Notes: generated by a model not told the origin, from the letters alone. 64,000 bases of DNA from Variovorax sp. S12S4 (GCF_023195515.1 NZ_JALPKR020000002.1:5495001-5559000); one strand, 5' to 3'. Positions 1 to 9,420 are shown, counted from the stretch's first letter. A program made the numbers and translations.

Positions 1-141
1 GACGCCGTCTACGGCAACGCGAGCGCGGTCGAGAGCAACACCATCGCGGTGTTTATTCACCAGCTGCGCCGCAAGCTCGGCGACGACCTGATCCGGACCG
101 TGCACGGGCACGGCTACGTGGTGGGCCAGCCGCGTCCATGA
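1..141 (+). CDS. Response regulator, OmpR/PhoB type (C-terminal fragment)
   Basis: Only the last 46 codons are inside the window. They form the recognition helix and C-terminal hairpin of an OmpR/PhoB winged-helix DNA-binding domain: the stretch [14 protein letters not shown] is the recognition helix, and T-V-H-G-H-G-Y is the wing typical of QseB/PmrA-like regulators. The stop codon (139-141) overlaps the start of the following histidine kinase gene in an ATGA junction, so the two are one translationally coupled two-component system. The receiver domain lies upstream of the window. Targets cannot be told from here. Confidence 0.9.
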   Translation, partial: DAVYGNASAVESNTIAVFIHQLRRKLGDDLIRTVHGHGYVVGQPRP

Positions 142-1547
142 GACTGAACTCGCTGCAGGCGCGGATGATCATGGTGATCGCCGCGACCATCGCGCTGTGC
201 TGGGCGGTGGCGCTCGCGGTGCTGTTCGTCTATCTCACGCACAACAGGAACAGCATCTGGGACGACAAGCTCCAGACCATCGCCACGCGCATCCTGCTGA
301 CCATTCCCGGCGAAGACAAGCTCAAGGGGCTGCGGCCGCGCGCCAACGGCCTGCAGCTGCGCGATGAAGCGCTGCCCGAGAGCGAGGCGCTCGCGTTCCA
401 GATCTGGCTCGACGACGACCGCCTGCTCGTGCGCTCGCCCGGCGCGCCCGACACCCCGCTGCGGCCAGGCTTCGCCGGAGGCGCGGCCACCAGCGTGATC
501 GGGGGCGCGCGATGGCGCGTCTACTCCGTCTCGGACAAGACCGGCCGCGTGCATGTGCAGGTGGGCAATCTGCACAGCGTGGTCGACGCCGAGCTGCGCG
601 GGGATGCGATGACCGCGCTGGTCATCAACACGCTGTTGCTGTTGCTCGTGGGGGCGCTGATGTGGTTTGTGGTACGCCGTTCGCTCAAGCCGGTGCTGGC
701 ACTGGGCGAGCAGATGCGCCAGCGGCGCAGCTTCGACCTCACGCCGCTGTCTCCGGCGCCGCTGCCGCGCGAACTGCATCCGCTTGTGGTCTCCTTCAAC
801 CATGCGCTGCGGCAGCTCGACGAGGCGGTCGAGGGCGAGCGCCGCTTCATCGGCGACGCGGCGCACGAGCTGCGCACGCCGCTCTCGGCGCTGCAGGCGC
901 AGGCCCAGATCGCGCTGCGCGCGCCCACTGCAGCAGAGAAGGACATCGCACTCGCCAAGCTGCTCGCCGTGGCCGAGCGCAGCACGCGCCTGTCGGAGCA
1001 GCTGCTCGATCTGGCGCGCCTCAATGCGGGCGCCAACGCGCCGCAGCATGCGCCGGCCGACCTGGGCGCGCTGGTGATGCACGTGGCGAACGAGTTCGAC
1101 GTGCATGCGCTCCAGCACGCGCGCACCATCCTGCTCGATGCGCAGCCGTGCACCATCCGCTGCGACATCGACGAGATCGGCATCCTGCTGCGCAACCTGG
1201 TGGACAACGCGCTGCGCTACACGCCCAAGGGCGGGCGCGTGCGCGTGAGCTGCGGCCAGGAACCGGGCACGGCGCCGCCGCAGCAGCGGTGTGTCTACCT
1301 CGAAGTGGCCGACGACGGACCCGGCGTGCCCGCGTCGGAGCGCGCAGCCATCTTCAAGCGCTTTCACCGCGTGGCCGGGGCACCTTCGCGCGGCAGCGGC
1401 ATCGGGTTGTCGCTGGTGGCGGGCATCGCCGAGGTGCACCGCGCAACCATCGAGACCGGCGCCGGGCTCGACGGCCAGGGCCTCGGCATTCGCGTGGTGT
1501 TTCCGCCGACGGACTCCGCCGGGGCTTTTGTGCCTCAGAACCTGTAG
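138..1547 (+). CDS. Sensor histidine kinase (QseC/PmrB-like)
   Basis: Inner-membrane sensor kinase of 469 residues partnering the response regulator it overlaps by 4 bases. A first membrane helix (about residues 9-33) is followed by a periplasmic loop to about 157 and a second helix (about 158-179). The H-box has HELRTP with the phospho-accepting histidine near H243. The N-box [11 protein letters not shown] (N357), the G1 box DDGPGVP and the G2 box GSGIGLSL give a complete HATPase domain, so autophosphorylation should be intact. The 3' end overlaps the convergent mipA-like gene by 13 bases. The signal is unknown. Order and length are typical of QseBC/PmrAB-type kinases, but the exact orthology is inferred only from general resemblance. 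Confidence 0.92.
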   Translation: MRLNSLQARMIMVIAATIALCWAVALAVLFVYLTHNRNSIWDDKLQTIATRILLTIPGEDKLKGLRPRANGLQLRDEALPESEALAFQIWLDDDRLLVRSPGAPDTPLRPGFAGGAATSVIGGARWRVYSVSDKTGRVHVQVGNLHSVVDAELRGDAMTALVINTLLLLLVGALMWFVVRRSLKPVLALGEQMRQRRSFDLTPLSPAPLPRELHPLVVSFNHALRQLDEAVEGERRFIGDAAHELRTPLSALQAQAQIALRAPTAAEKDIALAKLLAVAERSTRLSEQLLDLARLNAGANAPQHAPADLGALVMHVANEFDVHALQHARTILLDAQPCTIRCDIDEIGILLRNLVDNALRYTPKGGRVRVSCGQEPGTAPPQQRCVYLEVADDGPGVPASERAAIFKRFHRVAGAPSRGSGIGLSLVAGIAEVHRATIETGAGLDGQGLGIRVVFPPTDSAGAFVPQNL

Positions 1548-2350
1548 AGGTAGCCAACTCGCACGCCGGTCTGGCTCGACCGGCCGACCAGCGGGCTGTT
1601 CTTGATGCCGCTGCCGAGGCTGGTGCCGCTGACGTCCAGGAAGATTGTCTGCTTGGGCGCGACGGCGTAGTCCACGCGCAGGCCCAACTCGACGTTCGCG
1701 GCGGATTCGCCGTCGTACTGGGCGCGGTCCGCGCGCGATTCCGCTGCGCGCACGCCGTAGTAGTAGTCCACATACTTGCGATCGGCCCACTGCACCGCGA
1801 CCCGCGGCGTGAAGCTGAAGGCACCCGAAGTGAAGCGACGATCGACCTGCAGCTTGACCCGTGTTCCCTTGCTGTGCCCGGAAGCGTCGGCCAGCAGCTC
1901 GGTCGACAGGTTGGCGAACTCGTTGCGCCAGATTGCCGCACCGCCGAGCCAGATGCTGGCCTTGCGCTCGTCCATGCCGGTCAGGTAGGGGGAGTCTTCG
2001 GCCTCGTAGCCGTCGGACGTGTATCGCGCGCGCAGCCGGAAGGACACCGGGCCAGCGGAAGGAAGCTTCAGGTCGAGGCTCGGGCCCGCAACGCTGACCC
2101 ACCGGTTCTCGTAGGTGACCATTGGAATGACGACCCCCTTGTCGTCGAATTCTCGGTAGGGCTTGCGGTCCATTCCCGCTGCAATGCCAAGGCCCCACTG
2201 GGAGCCCCCGGCCTGGAATTTCTCTTCGTCGGACTGTGCCCATGCGGGCGGCATGCAGGTGGCGGAGACCACGCCAACGGCAACTGCCGTGAAGGCCAGG
2301 CGGCCATGAAAACGGGGGCCTCGGGCGGCAAGGCGGGTTTGCTTCTTCAT
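1535..2350 (-). CDS. MipA/OmpV family outer-membrane protein
   Basis: The 271-residue product begins with a basic stretch and a hydrophobic signal sequence ending near PAWAQ (about residue 39). It continues with alternating aromatic/polar beta-strand character and closes on ...GYLYRF, the C-terminal phenylalanine typical of outer-membrane beta-barrels. Segments such as WGLGIAAGMDRKPYRE, PMVTYENRWVSVAG and GASIWLGG-like strands match the MipA/OmpV family, whose members scaffold murein enzymes or act as regulated outer-membrane proteins. A GAGGA ribosome site lies just upstream of the ATG at 2350. The AT-rich upstream stretch around 2425-2457 probably holds the promoter. It faces the adjacent two-component system tail to tail; MipA-like genes are often two-component targets, so regulation by the neighbours is possible but not shown. 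Confidence 0.85.
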   Translation of the reverse strand: MKKQTRLAARGPRFHGRLAFTAVAVGVVSATCMPPAWAQSDEEKFQAGGSQWGLGIAAGMDRKPYREFDDKGVVIPMVTYENRWVSVAGPSLDLKLPSAGPVSFRLRARYTSDGYEAEDSPYLTGMDERKASIWLGGAAIWRNEFANLSTELLADASGHSKGTRVKLQVDRRFTSGAFSFTPRVAVQWADRKYVDYYYGVRAAESRADRAQYDGESAANVELGLRVDYAVAPKQTIFLDVSGTSLGSGIKNSPLVGRSSQTGVRVGYLYRF

Positions 2351-2492
2351 CAGGATCCTCAGGGTGAAAAGTCGAAGGTTCGAAGCGGCACAGCCGCCTC
2401 GCCGCCGGATGCTGACCCTGAGGCTTTAATAACTCTTTAGACTTTTTAAGATTCGATGAATGCGCACGAAGCAGGTGCGAGGCTGCGAGCGC

Positions 2493-3383
2493 TCAGCCCA
2501 GAAAGCGCAGCAGCAGCCGGTTGAACTCATCGGCGCGCTCGTACTGCGCCCAGTGCCCTGCCCCGTCGATCACCACGCCTTCGCGCTGCGGCTGCCCGGC
2601 CGTGAGTTGCGCCACCAGCGGTCGCGGATCGGCGGTGACGTCGTACTCGCCCCACAGCAGCAGTTGCGGCCCGCCGATGGTGTCGAGCGCGGCCTGCAGC
2701 CCTCCCGCCTGCGATACCTCCTTGCTGCGAAAACGCGTGCCGTGGCAGGAGATGTCGTGAATCTCGAAAGCCAGCGCATCGATGGCGGCCTTGTCGTGCA
2801 GCATGAGCGCGGCCAGGTTGTGCAGCAGCGCGGCGCGTTCTTCCTCACGATTCGGTGCGGCACGCCAGTTGATCATCTGCGCCGCCATGCGCCGCATCGT
2901 GCCGTGGCCTCCGCTGCCCACGAGCACCAGGCGCCGGATGGCACCGCGACGCACGGCAAACCGCGCTGCGGTGAGCCCGCCGAAGGAGAAACCGCCCAGG
3001 TCGATCGGCGTGCCGGCGCCGATCAGCTGGTCGAGCGATCCACCCAGCGCATCGAGCAAGGGCCCGAGCGGGTCTTCGCCGGGCGCTGCATGAGGCGGCG
3101 CATCCGAATCGTTGAAGCCGGGCATGTCGGGCAACCACAGCGTGCGGCCGGCCGAAAGTGCTTCGACATTGCGCAGCCAGTGCATCCAGCTGCCGTGGCC
3201 GCCGTGCAGCAGCACCAGCGGCGGATTGGGGCTTTCTTCTTCAGCGCCGAAGCGACGCCAGCAGACGCGGATGCCGCCGTGCACCACGTCATGGCGCGTG
3301 CCGGTGGCGGCGATGCGTTCGATGAGCAGGCGGGCTTCGCTGCTCGAGCCTGGAGTGGAATTCGAATCGGGGATGGAAGGCAT
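2493..3383 (-). CDS. Alpha/beta hydrolase
   Basis: A 296-residue alpha/beta-hydrolase with the full catalytic set: oxyanion motif HGG near residue 60, nucleophile elbow GFSFGG with the serine near 133, acid GEYD near 248 and histidine GAGHW near 277. An M-C-C/esterase-like enzyme acting on a ring-cleavage product or ester is plausible because an extradiol-dioxygenase-type gene lies just upstream on the same strand. The longer open frame back to 3431 would overlap that gene, so the ATG at 3383 (MPSIPDSN) was preferred. No strong ribosome site is visible, which leaves the start uncertain. The substrate is unknown. Confidence 0.85.
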   Translation of the reverse strand: MPSIPDSNSTPGSSSEARLLIERIAATGTRHDVVHGGIRVCWRRFGAEEESPNPPLVLLHGGHGSWMHWLRNVEALSAGRTLWLPDMPGFNDSDAPPHAAPGEDPLGPLLDALGGSLDQLIGAGTPIDLGGFSFGGLTAARFAVRRGAIRRLVLVGSGGHGTMRRMAAQMINWRAAPNREEERAALLHNLAALMLHDKAAIDALAFEIHDISCHGTRFRSKEVSQAGGLQAALDTIGGPQLLLWGEYDVTADPRPLVAQLTAGQPQREGVVIDGAGHWAQYERADEFNRLLLRFLG

Positions 3384-3411
3384 CGCCCGATTCTGCCAAC
3401 TGGCGGTTCTT

Positions 3412-4240
3412 CTAGCTGGCGGCCGCGCCAAAACGGTAGCTCGACACCACGAGCCCGCCCATGAAGTCGTCTTCGTGATAGATGCGTTCGCCCGCTTCCT
3501 GCTCGGCCGCGCCGACCGCCACCATGAGCGGAATCAGGTGTTCCTCGCGCGGATGCGCCATGCGGGCCGACGGGGCCGAAGCCCACTCTTGCAGCCGCTG
3601 CACGCTCCTGCGGCGCCGCCTGCACAGCGGTGTCGTCGAGCCAGTCGCCAAACGCCTTCGAAACGCCGTGCGCCTGCGGGCCGAAGTTGCGCAGGTTGTG
3701 ATAGCTGAGGCCGCTGCCGACGATGAGCACGTTTTCATCCCGCAACGGCCCAAGCGCGCGGCCGAGCGCCAGGTGCTCCGCCGGGTCGAGCCCGCGCTTG
3801 AGCGACAGCTGCACCACCGGCACGCTGGCGTCGGGGTACATGGCCGCCATGGGCGAGAACATGCCGTGGTCGAAGCCGCGCTCGGGGTCGATGGCCGCTG
3901 GCAGCCCGGCCGCAGTCAGGAGCGACTGCACGCGCTGAGCGAGCTGGGGCGAGCCGGGCGCGTCGTAGCGCACTTCATACGTGTGCGCGGGAAAGCCGCC
4001 GTAGTCGTAGATCATCGGCGGGCGCGGGTTGCCCTGCACGGTGAAGACCGGTGCCTCCCAATGGGCCGACACCATGAGGATGGCGCCGGGCGTGCGGCCG
4101 ATCTGGCGCGGCATGTCGGCCAGCGAGGCGGCCAGCTGGTCATAGACGCCGCCCATCTCTTTCTTCATCCAGGGCCAGGGGCCGCCGCCATGCGAGATGA
4201 AATACGTGGGCAGGCGGGAGGTGTTGTCGTCGTGGGTCAA
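3412..4240 (-). pseudogene. DODA-type extradiol ring-cleavage dioxygenase, frameshifted
   Basis: The first about 210 codons (MTHDDNTSRLPTYFISHGGG) match the YgiD/4,5-DOPA dioxygenase family: metal-ligand-region histidines in FISHGGGPW, VSAHWEA and FDHGMFSPM, plus the VQLSLKRGLDP and VGSGLSYHNLR segments. The remaining conserved part, PSARMAHPREEHLIPLMVA with its terminal histidine, is in the next frame and stops at 3412. Removing one base near 3599 would restore QERARLQEW and a protein of about 275 residues, the normal family length. The sequence is therefore either a recent one-base insertion or a sequencing error. All catalytic histidines are present across the two frames. Confidence 0.85.
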
Positions 4241-4272
4241 GCCGATGCTCCTTGAAAGCGTTGCATCGACTT

Positions 4273-4284
4273 TAGCTGCAGCTA
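4273..4284. promoter_or_regulatory. 12-bp perfect palindrome upstream of the dioxygenase gene
   Basis: TAGCTGCAGCTA is a perfect palindrome lying 33 bases upstream of the dioxygenase start (4240) and just past the stop of the LuxR-type gene (4299). It is placed where an operator or promoter element for the dioxygenase-hydrolase pair would sit. No assigned binding protein. Confidence 0.3.
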
Positions 4285-4298
4285 TCGATCTATGTGGA

Positions 4299-5120
4299 TC
4301 AGCGGGCTTCGGGCAGGCGCCCGAGCCAGAGGGATGTCAGCGCCGCCCGGTTATGCACGCCGAACTTGGCATAGATCGACTTCACGTGGATGTGCGTCGT
4401 ATTCGGGCTTTGGCCCAGATTGGCTGCAATCACTTTCTCCGCCCTTCCCTCGAGCAGCCCCAGCAAGACCTTGCGCTCCGTTGCGGTGAGCGGCGCGTTC
4501 GCGATGAGGAGCCCGTGGCTGAGCAATTGCTGGCGATAGAACCACCGCAGCCCGCGAAGCGCCAGGCCGAAAGGCTTCTTGTCCGCCGATGAGAACCGCG
4601 GACTTTCCGTGCTCCGGAAAATGAAAAGATGCACCCGCACATCGGCGTTGATCGCGCAGCGCATCGACATGCTGTCCGCGTGCCCGACGTCCAGGTAGTG
4701 GCGCTGGTAGTGGGGTCCGTCGAACCACTCGGGAGGCAGCGCTTCAAACAGCAACTGTGTGCGGAACGGTTCCTCGCCGGCCACCGCAAGGATCTGAGAG
4801 AGGTCGATAGACGGCGACCACAAGGTGTCGAACTGCTCCTGCACCGAGGCGGCCATCGTCGGCAAGGGCCGCAGGAGCCGGACGTACAGCGGACGCCAGC
4901 CGTTCAGCGCGTCGCCCACCGCGGGGCTTGGCAGCCGCACGACCACTGACCAGAGCGCGTTGTGCGCGCCGAAGATCGAACACAGGCTGCCGAGCAGGTG
5001 CTCCAGCGCTTCATCGCCATCGCCGATGGGGTAGTTCGCGAGCTTGTCCCACAGCGCGTAGATCTGCTCGGTGCAATCGGGCATCGAAGGCTGTGCGGCG
5101 GGCTCAACTCCTGCGTTCAA
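4299..5120 (-). CDS. LuxR-family transcriptional regulator
   Basis: A 273-residue protein with a clear C-terminal LuxR/FixJ helix-turn-helix: L-T-A-T-E-R-K-V-L at about 211 followed by G-Q-S-P-N-T-T-H-I-H-V-K-S-I-Y-A-K-F-G-V. The N-terminal 200 residues show no recognisable receiver or autoinducer domain but have the size of a ligand-sensing domain. It is transcribed divergently from a second LuxR-type gene at 5253 and lies upstream, on the same strand, of the dioxygenase-hydrolase pair, which it may control. Function beyond DNA binding is not recognised. Confidence 0.82.
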   Translation of the reverse strand: MNAGVEPAAQPSMPDCTEQIYALWDKLANYPIGDGDEALEHLLGSLCSIFGAHNALWSVVVRLPSPAVGDALNGWRPLYVRLLRPLPTMAASVQEQFDTLWSPSIDLSQILAVAGEEPFRTQLLFEALPPEWFDGPHYQRHYLDVGHADSMSMRCAINADVRVHLFIFRSTESPRFSSADKKPFGLALRGLRWFYRQQLLSHGLLIANAPLTATERKVLLGLLEGRAEKVIAANLGQSPNTTHIHVKSIYAKFGVHNRAALTSLWLGRLPEAR

Positions 5121-5165
5121 TTGATCACCTGTTTAGGTTATTACGCGACGCAGCCCGCCTGCCTA

Positions 5166-5183
5166 CGATTCGTCGATGAATCG
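5166..5183. promoter_or_regulatory. Inverted repeat between two divergent LuxR-type genes
   Basis: CGATTC-GTCGAT-GAATCG is a perfect 6-bp inverted repeat with a six-base spacer, 16 of 18 positions symmetric. It sits in the 132-base divergent region between the regulators starting at 5120 (minus) and 5253 (plus), so it is a candidate operator for one of them. Confidence 0.4.
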
Positions 5184-5252
5184 GCCCCGCATCGTATGGC
5201 ATTTGACGGACCTTGTGCCCCTGGTGCGGGCGTGGTGTAGGTACCCTGTGCA

Positions 5253-6410
5253 ATGACGGCCCCGGAACAGATTCCCGCCGCCGAGCTGTCGGAGCTGATC
5301 GGTGCGATCTACGACTGTTCCCTCGATCCGCAGCGGTGGGCTGCAACATGCGAAATGATCGCGCAGCGTTGTGACAGCGCTGCGGGCGGCATTTGCGTGC
5401 ACGACCTGAAGCAGACCCAGAACGACCAGTTGTACGTCTTCGGCTATGAGCCGGAATTTCTGCAGAAGCTCGGCGCCAGGTACGCCGAGAGCCCGATGGC
5501 CGCGGCGGACGTCCTCTCGAACCTGGGGGAAGTGAGCGCGCTGTCGATGGAGCGTTTCCATCTGCATGACAGCTGCTTCTACCGCGAGGTGCTGCAGCCG
5601 CACGGCGTGCTCGACATCATGTGGTTTCCGGCGCTGCGCACCGGCGGGCGCATGGCGTCGCTGCACGCGTCGCGCGGCGACAAGTCGCTGCACTACCAGC
5701 AGAGCGACCTTGCCCTGTTCAAGTTCCTTGCGCCGCATGTCTGCCGTGCCCTGGCGATTTCCGATGCGCTGGACATCCAGGTGATGAATTCCGAGGTGCT
5801 GAAAAAGACCCTCGACGGACTGGCGGCCGGCGTGTTCCTGGCGGCACGCGACGGCCACGTTGTGTACATGAACACCGCCGCGGAGCGACAGGTCAGGTCG
5901 GGCACGGCAATGCGACTGGTCGACAACCGGTTGTCCCCGGTGTATCCGGCGGCTCGTGCCGCGCTGACACAGGCGATCCAGGATTCAGGCCGCGAGGGTG
6001 CCGACATGCACGCCATGGATCATGCGATCGGAATCCCCGATGGAACCGGCGGGGGCTACGTCGCCACCTTGCTGCCCATTGCCGATGGCCGGCGCGCCGG
6101 CGTCCTCGCACCATTCGCGGCGAGTGTTGCCGTGTTCATGCAAGACCCCGTGCAGCCGCCGCTGATGCCAGGGGAGGCATTCGGACGGCTGCATGGGCTC
6201 ACCGGCGGCGAACTGCGCGTGCTCATGGCGCTGTCGCAAGGCCTCGGCGGCACCGAGGCCGCCGGCATGCTGGGCGTGGGCGAACCGACCATTCGCACCC
6301 ACCTGCAGAGGATCTATTCCAAGACCGGGACGTCCAGGCAAGGGGACCTGCTGCGCCTGCTGCACCACTCGACACCTCCGACGCGGCACCAGACGCGCCT
6401 GGCGGATTGA
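5253..6410 (+). CDS. LuxR-family transcriptional regulator with PAS-like region
   Basis: A 385-residue regulator. The C-terminus carries a LuxR-type helix-turn-helix: L-T-G-G-E-L-R-V-L-M-A-L near 315, then V-G-E-P-T-I-R-T-H-L-Q-R-I-Y-S-K-T-G. The middle (about 190-220, LAAGVFLAARDGHVVYMN) looks like the core of a PAS fold. The N-terminal block (SELIGAIYDCSLDPQRW) is a pattern shared by many such regulators in Burkholderiales. It is divergent from the other LuxR gene and followed by a strong hairpin at 6457, so it is probably monocistronic. No target is evident. Confidence 0.82.
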   Translation: MTAPEQIPAAELSELIGAIYDCSLDPQRWAATCEMIAQRCDSAAGGICVHDLKQTQNDQLYVFGYEPEFLQKLGARYAESPMAAADVLSNLGEVSALSMERFHLHDSCFYREVLQPHGVLDIMWFPALRTGGRMASLHASRGDKSLHYQQSDLALFKFLAPHVCRALAISDALDIQVMNSEVLKKTLDGLAAGVFLAARDGHVVYMNTAAERQVRSGTAMRLVDNRLSPVYPAARAALTQAIQDSGREGADMHAMDHAIGIPDGTGGGYVATLLPIADGRRAGVLAPFAASVAVFMQDPVQPPLMPGEAFGRLHGLTGGELRVLMALSQGLGGTEAAGMLGVGEPTIRTHLQRIYSKTGTSRQGDLLRLLHHSTPPTRHQTRLAD

Positions 6411-6456
6411 GCGGCCTCGGATGGCCTTGGCAGGAGGCCTGACGCGAACGATGTAT

Positions 6457-6490
6457 GCCGCCGCGTCATCGCTTCCGATGACGCGGCGGC
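6457..6490 (+). terminator. Strong hairpin after the LuxR-type gene
   Basis: A perfect 14-bp inverted repeat, GCCGCCGCGTCATC, with a six-base loop and its exact complement, lies 47 bases after the stop at 6410. There is no U-tract, so termination could be Rho-assisted or the site could act otherwise. It also precedes the small exported-protein gene at 6543. Confidence 0.6.
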
Positions 6491-6542
6491 TGCGGTGGAC
6501 GCCTACGCTCGCGCACCAATATCTACAACAAGAGGGTTTGCC

Positions 6543-7003
6543 ATGTTCGACCGCACCGTTCGGCGCCTGTCCGCAGCAAAACGCGCAATCATGCTTCGGC
6601 TCTCAAAGCGGTCGCAGCTCATCGGATCCTTCGCCACAGGGGCGGTGGTTTCCGGCGCTCTCCTGACCTTTGCGATGAACAGCCCGGCCGTCGGCGTCAC
6701 GCCACCGACCGAACCGGCACCTGCAGCCGCGGCAGCCCGTTCAGTGCCGCGGCGCAGTCCAGACTCGACCTGCTGCGCAACCAGGCGGCGAGCGGCGACG
6801 AATTTTCGAACTGGGCACTCTCCAATGCCCTGCTGGACAAGTTCGACTCGACCGGCGACTCGGACGACCTCTACGAGGCCATGCTTTGGGTCGACAGGCG
6901 TGCGGACATGTACGCCAACCAGGAACTGGCGGCGCGCGTCGTCGGCCGCTACTGCGGGCACCGCGTGGTGCGCTGGCACTGGTTCTGTGTTCTGGGCGAA
7001 TGA
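6543..7003 (+). pseudogene. Small exported hypothetical protein, frameshifted
   Basis: The ATG at 6543, about 10 bases after an AAGAGGG ribosome site, opens a protein whose basic N-terminus is followed by a hydrophobic segment (GSFATGAVVSGALLTFAM, about residues 30-47), a signal anchor or signal peptide. After about 65 codons the frame loses coherence. The frame one base earlier continues with a protein-like sequence (FSAAAQSRLDLLRNQAAS, later DDLYEAMLWVDRRADMYAN) and stops at 7001-7003. Adding one C to the CCC at 6736-6738 joins them into about 153 residues. The family is not recognised. A sequencing indel is the simplest explanation. Confidence 0.6.
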
Positions 7004-7102
7004 CACCGGCCACTGCAGAGCGCAACGTCGTAACGCACCCTTTCGGGGCAAGGAACGCCGCCCCGGGATAAAGTCGCAGCTTCTCCCTGGAGACTGCACG
7101 CC

Positions 7103-8965
7103 TTGTTCCGTTTTTTCGAAAAACTCCTCCACCCCTATCCCGCTGCCGAACCGGCGCTTCCCCCGACGGGCTTCTTCGCCTTCTTGTGGGCCTGCACGCA
7201 GGGCCTGCGTCTCAAGATGGCCGCCATGGCGGTGCTTACCGCGGCCATTTCCACCTTCGAGGCGCTGCTGTTCGCCGTGCTCGGGCGCGTGGTCGACTGG
7301 CTCGGCGGCCAGGTGCCTTCGCGGCTGTGGGCAGACCGCGGCGACACGCTGATGTGGCTGGCCGCGCTGCTGGTCATCAGCATCGGCGTGGTCGCGCTGC
7401 AAACCATCGTCAAGCACCAGACGCTGGCGGTGAACCTGCCGATGCGCCTGCGCTGGAACTTTCACCGGCTGATGCTGGGCCAGAGCATGGCCTTCTACCA
7501 GGACGAATTTGCGGGCCGCATCACGGCCAAGGTGATGCAGACCGCGCTCGCGGTGCGCGACACCCTCTTTGTGCTGGCCGACGTGGTGGTGGCCATGGGC
7601 GTGTACGTGGTGACCATCATCGTGCTGGTGAGCGTGCTCGACGTGCAGCTGGTGCTGCCGTTCATCGTCTGGCTGGTTCTGTATGCGGTGTCGCTGATGT
7701 ACTTTGTGCCGCGCCTGGGCAAGGTGGGCAAGGCGCAGGCCGATGCGCGGGCGCTGATGACCGGCCGCGTGACCGACGCCTACACCAACATCGCCACCGT
7801 CAAGCTGTTCTCGCACACGCAGCGCGAAGCCGGCTTTGCGCGCGAAGCCATGCGCGAGTTCATGTACACGGGCTATGGGCAGATGCGGCTGGTGAGCGCC
7901 TTCGAAATCGTCAACCACACGCTCAGCATGGGCCTGACCGCCGGCATGGCCGGCACGGCGCTGTGGCTGTGGTCGAACGGCACCGTGGGCGTGGGTGCCG
8001 TGGCCGCGGCCACCGCCATGGCACTGCGCCTGCAAGGCATGTCGCACTGGATCATGTGGGAGATGACCAGCCTGTTCGAGAACATCGGCACCGTGCAGGA
8101 CGGCATGAAGACGCTGTCGCGCCCACGCATCGTGCTGGACGCACCCGATGCCGGCGTGCTCCATGTGCCGCGCGGCGAGGTGCGCTTCGAGCATGCGAGC
8201 TTCCGCTATGCCGATGCGGGCCGCCGCGTCATCGACGACCTGAACCTGGTTGTGAAGCCGGGCGAAAAGATCGGCCTGGTCGGCCGCTCGGGCGCGGGCA
8301 AGTCGACGCTGGTCAACCTGCTGCTGCGCTTTCATGACCTGGAAAGCGGCCGCATCCTGATCGACGGGCAGGACATTGCCCACGTGACGCAGGATTCGCT
8401 GCGCAGCCACATCGGCATGGTCACGCAGGACACGTCGCTCATGCACCGTTCGGTCGCCGACAACATCGCCTATGGCCGGCCCGACGCCACGCAGGAGCAG
8501 ATCGAGGCCGCCGCCAAGCGTGCCGAAGCGCACGAATTCATCCAGACGCTGGGCGACGCCACCGGCCGGCGCGGCTACGAGGCGCACGTGGGCGAACGCG
8601 GCGTGAAGCTGTCGGGCGGGCAGCGCCAGCGCGTGGCCATTGCGCGGGTGATGCTGAAGGACGCGCCGATCCTGCTGCTCGACGAGGCCACCAGCGCGCT
8701 CGACTCCGAGGTGGAAACCGCCATCCAGCAAAGCCTGTACCGGCTGATGGAAGGCAAGACCGTGATTGCCATTGCGCACCGCCTCTCGACCATTGCGGCG
8801 ATGGACCGGCTCATCGTGCTCGACGAAGGCCGCGTGGTGGAAGAAGGCGACCACCGCTCGCTCATGGCGCAAGGCGGGCTGTACGCGCGACTGTGGGCGC
8901 ACCAGAGCGGCGGCTTCCTGGGCGATTCGCTCGACGAAGACGAAGGCGAAGCGCTGCGGGCGTAG
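7103..8965 (+). CDS. ABC transporter, fused permease and ATPase
   Basis: A 620-residue half-size exporter: a transmembrane domain with about six helices in residues 30-330, then a nucleotide-binding domain. The Walker A GRSGAGKST lies near 393, the LSGGQRQR signature near 502, the Walker B LLLLDEATSALD near 523 and the H-loop IAHRLST near 556, so ATP hydrolysis should be intact. It resembles MsbA/AtmA-type exporters of lipids, drugs or metal conjugates. The start is a TTG at 7103 with GGAG ten bases upstream; no upstream ATG fits. It stands alone and ends 6 bases before the convergent VOC gene. The substrate is unknown. Confidence 0.9.
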   Translation: MFRFFEKLLHPYPAAEPALPPTGFFAFLWACTQGLRLKMAAMAVLTAAISTFEALLFAVLGRVVDWLGGQVPSRLWADRGDTLMWLAALLVISIGVVALQTIVKHQTLAVNLPMRLRWNFHRLMLGQSMAFYQDEFAGRITAKVMQTALAVRDTLFVLADVVVAMGVYVVTIIVLVSVLDVQLVLPFIVWLVLYAVSLMYFVPRLGKVGKAQADARALMTGRVTDAYTNIATVKLFSHTQREAGFAREAMREFMYTGYGQMRLVSAFEIVNHTLSMGLTAGMAGTALWLWSNGTVGVGAVAAATAMALRLQGMSHWIMWEMTSLFENIGTVQDGMKTLSRPRIVLDAPDAGVLHVPRGEVRFEHASFRYADAGRRVIDDLNLVVKPGEKIGLVGRSGAGKSTLVNLLLRFHDLESGRILIDGQDIAHVTQDSLRSHIGMVTQDTSLMHRSVADNIAYGRPDATQEQIEAAAKRAEAHEFIQTLGDATGRRGYEAHVGERGVKLSGGQRQRVAIARVMLKDAPILLLDEATSALDSEVETAIQQSLYRLMEGKTVIAIAHRLSTIAAMDRLIVLDEGRVVEEGDHRSLMAQGGLYARLWAHQSGGFLGDSLDEDEGEALRA

Positions 8966-8971
8966 CCGGCT

Positions 8972-9400
8972 TCAGGTGGGCAACGCGCCGGCCTCGTATT
9001 GCGCCGCGAACTCGGCGCTCGGCGGAATCGGCTTGACGATGTCGATCAGCACGCCGTTCGGGTCGCTGGTAATGAAGTGGCGCTGGCCGAAGTCCTCGTC
9101 GCGCAGCGGCAGAAGAATCGGCAGGCCGGCCGCGGCGAGCCGGTCGTGAACGGCATCGGGATCGTCCACCTCGAAGTTGAGCAGCAGCCCGCCCGCCACT
9201 TGGCCGCGCGCGGGTGCGGGAATGGTTTCGTGCCGGCCGTCGAGCACAGCAAGGTTCACCGATGGATGTCCTGCCAGCTGCAGGTGCACGTACCACTCGC
9301 TGGTGAACAGCGGCGTGAAGCCGAAATGCGCCTGGTAGAAGCCGGCGGTTCCGGCCACGTCGTTGGTCATGATCACCGGGTAGTAGCTTGTCACTTTCAT
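8972..9400 (-). CDS. VOC (glyoxalase/bleomycin-resistance) family protein
   Basis: A 142-residue vicinal-oxygen-chelate protein with paired beta-alpha-beta modules: [18 protein letters not shown] at the start, then [18 protein letters not shown] and [16 protein letters not shown]. It could be a small-molecule-binding resistance protein or a glyoxalase-like enzyme. The ATG at 9400 was chosen because AAAGG stands at suitable spacing; ATG at 9409 or an earlier codon is also possible. It is divergent from a TetR gene with two palindromes between them, the usual arrangement for a TetR-repressed resistance or detoxification gene. The ligand is unknown. Confidence 0.85.
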   Translation of the reverse strand: MKVTSYYPVIMTNDVAGTAGFYQAHFGFTPLFTSEWYVHLQLAGHPSVNLAVLDGRHETIPAPARGQVAGGLLLNFEVDDPDAVHDRLAAAGLPILLPLRDEDFGQRHFITSDPNGVLIDIVKPIPPSAEFAAQYEAGALPT

Positions 9401-9420
9401 GGCGTCCATCCTTTCAATTA

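Noticed and set aside
6503..8902. Long open frame antisense to the ABC transporter
   Set aside because: Same reason: shadow of a real gene with low-complexity, charged composition.
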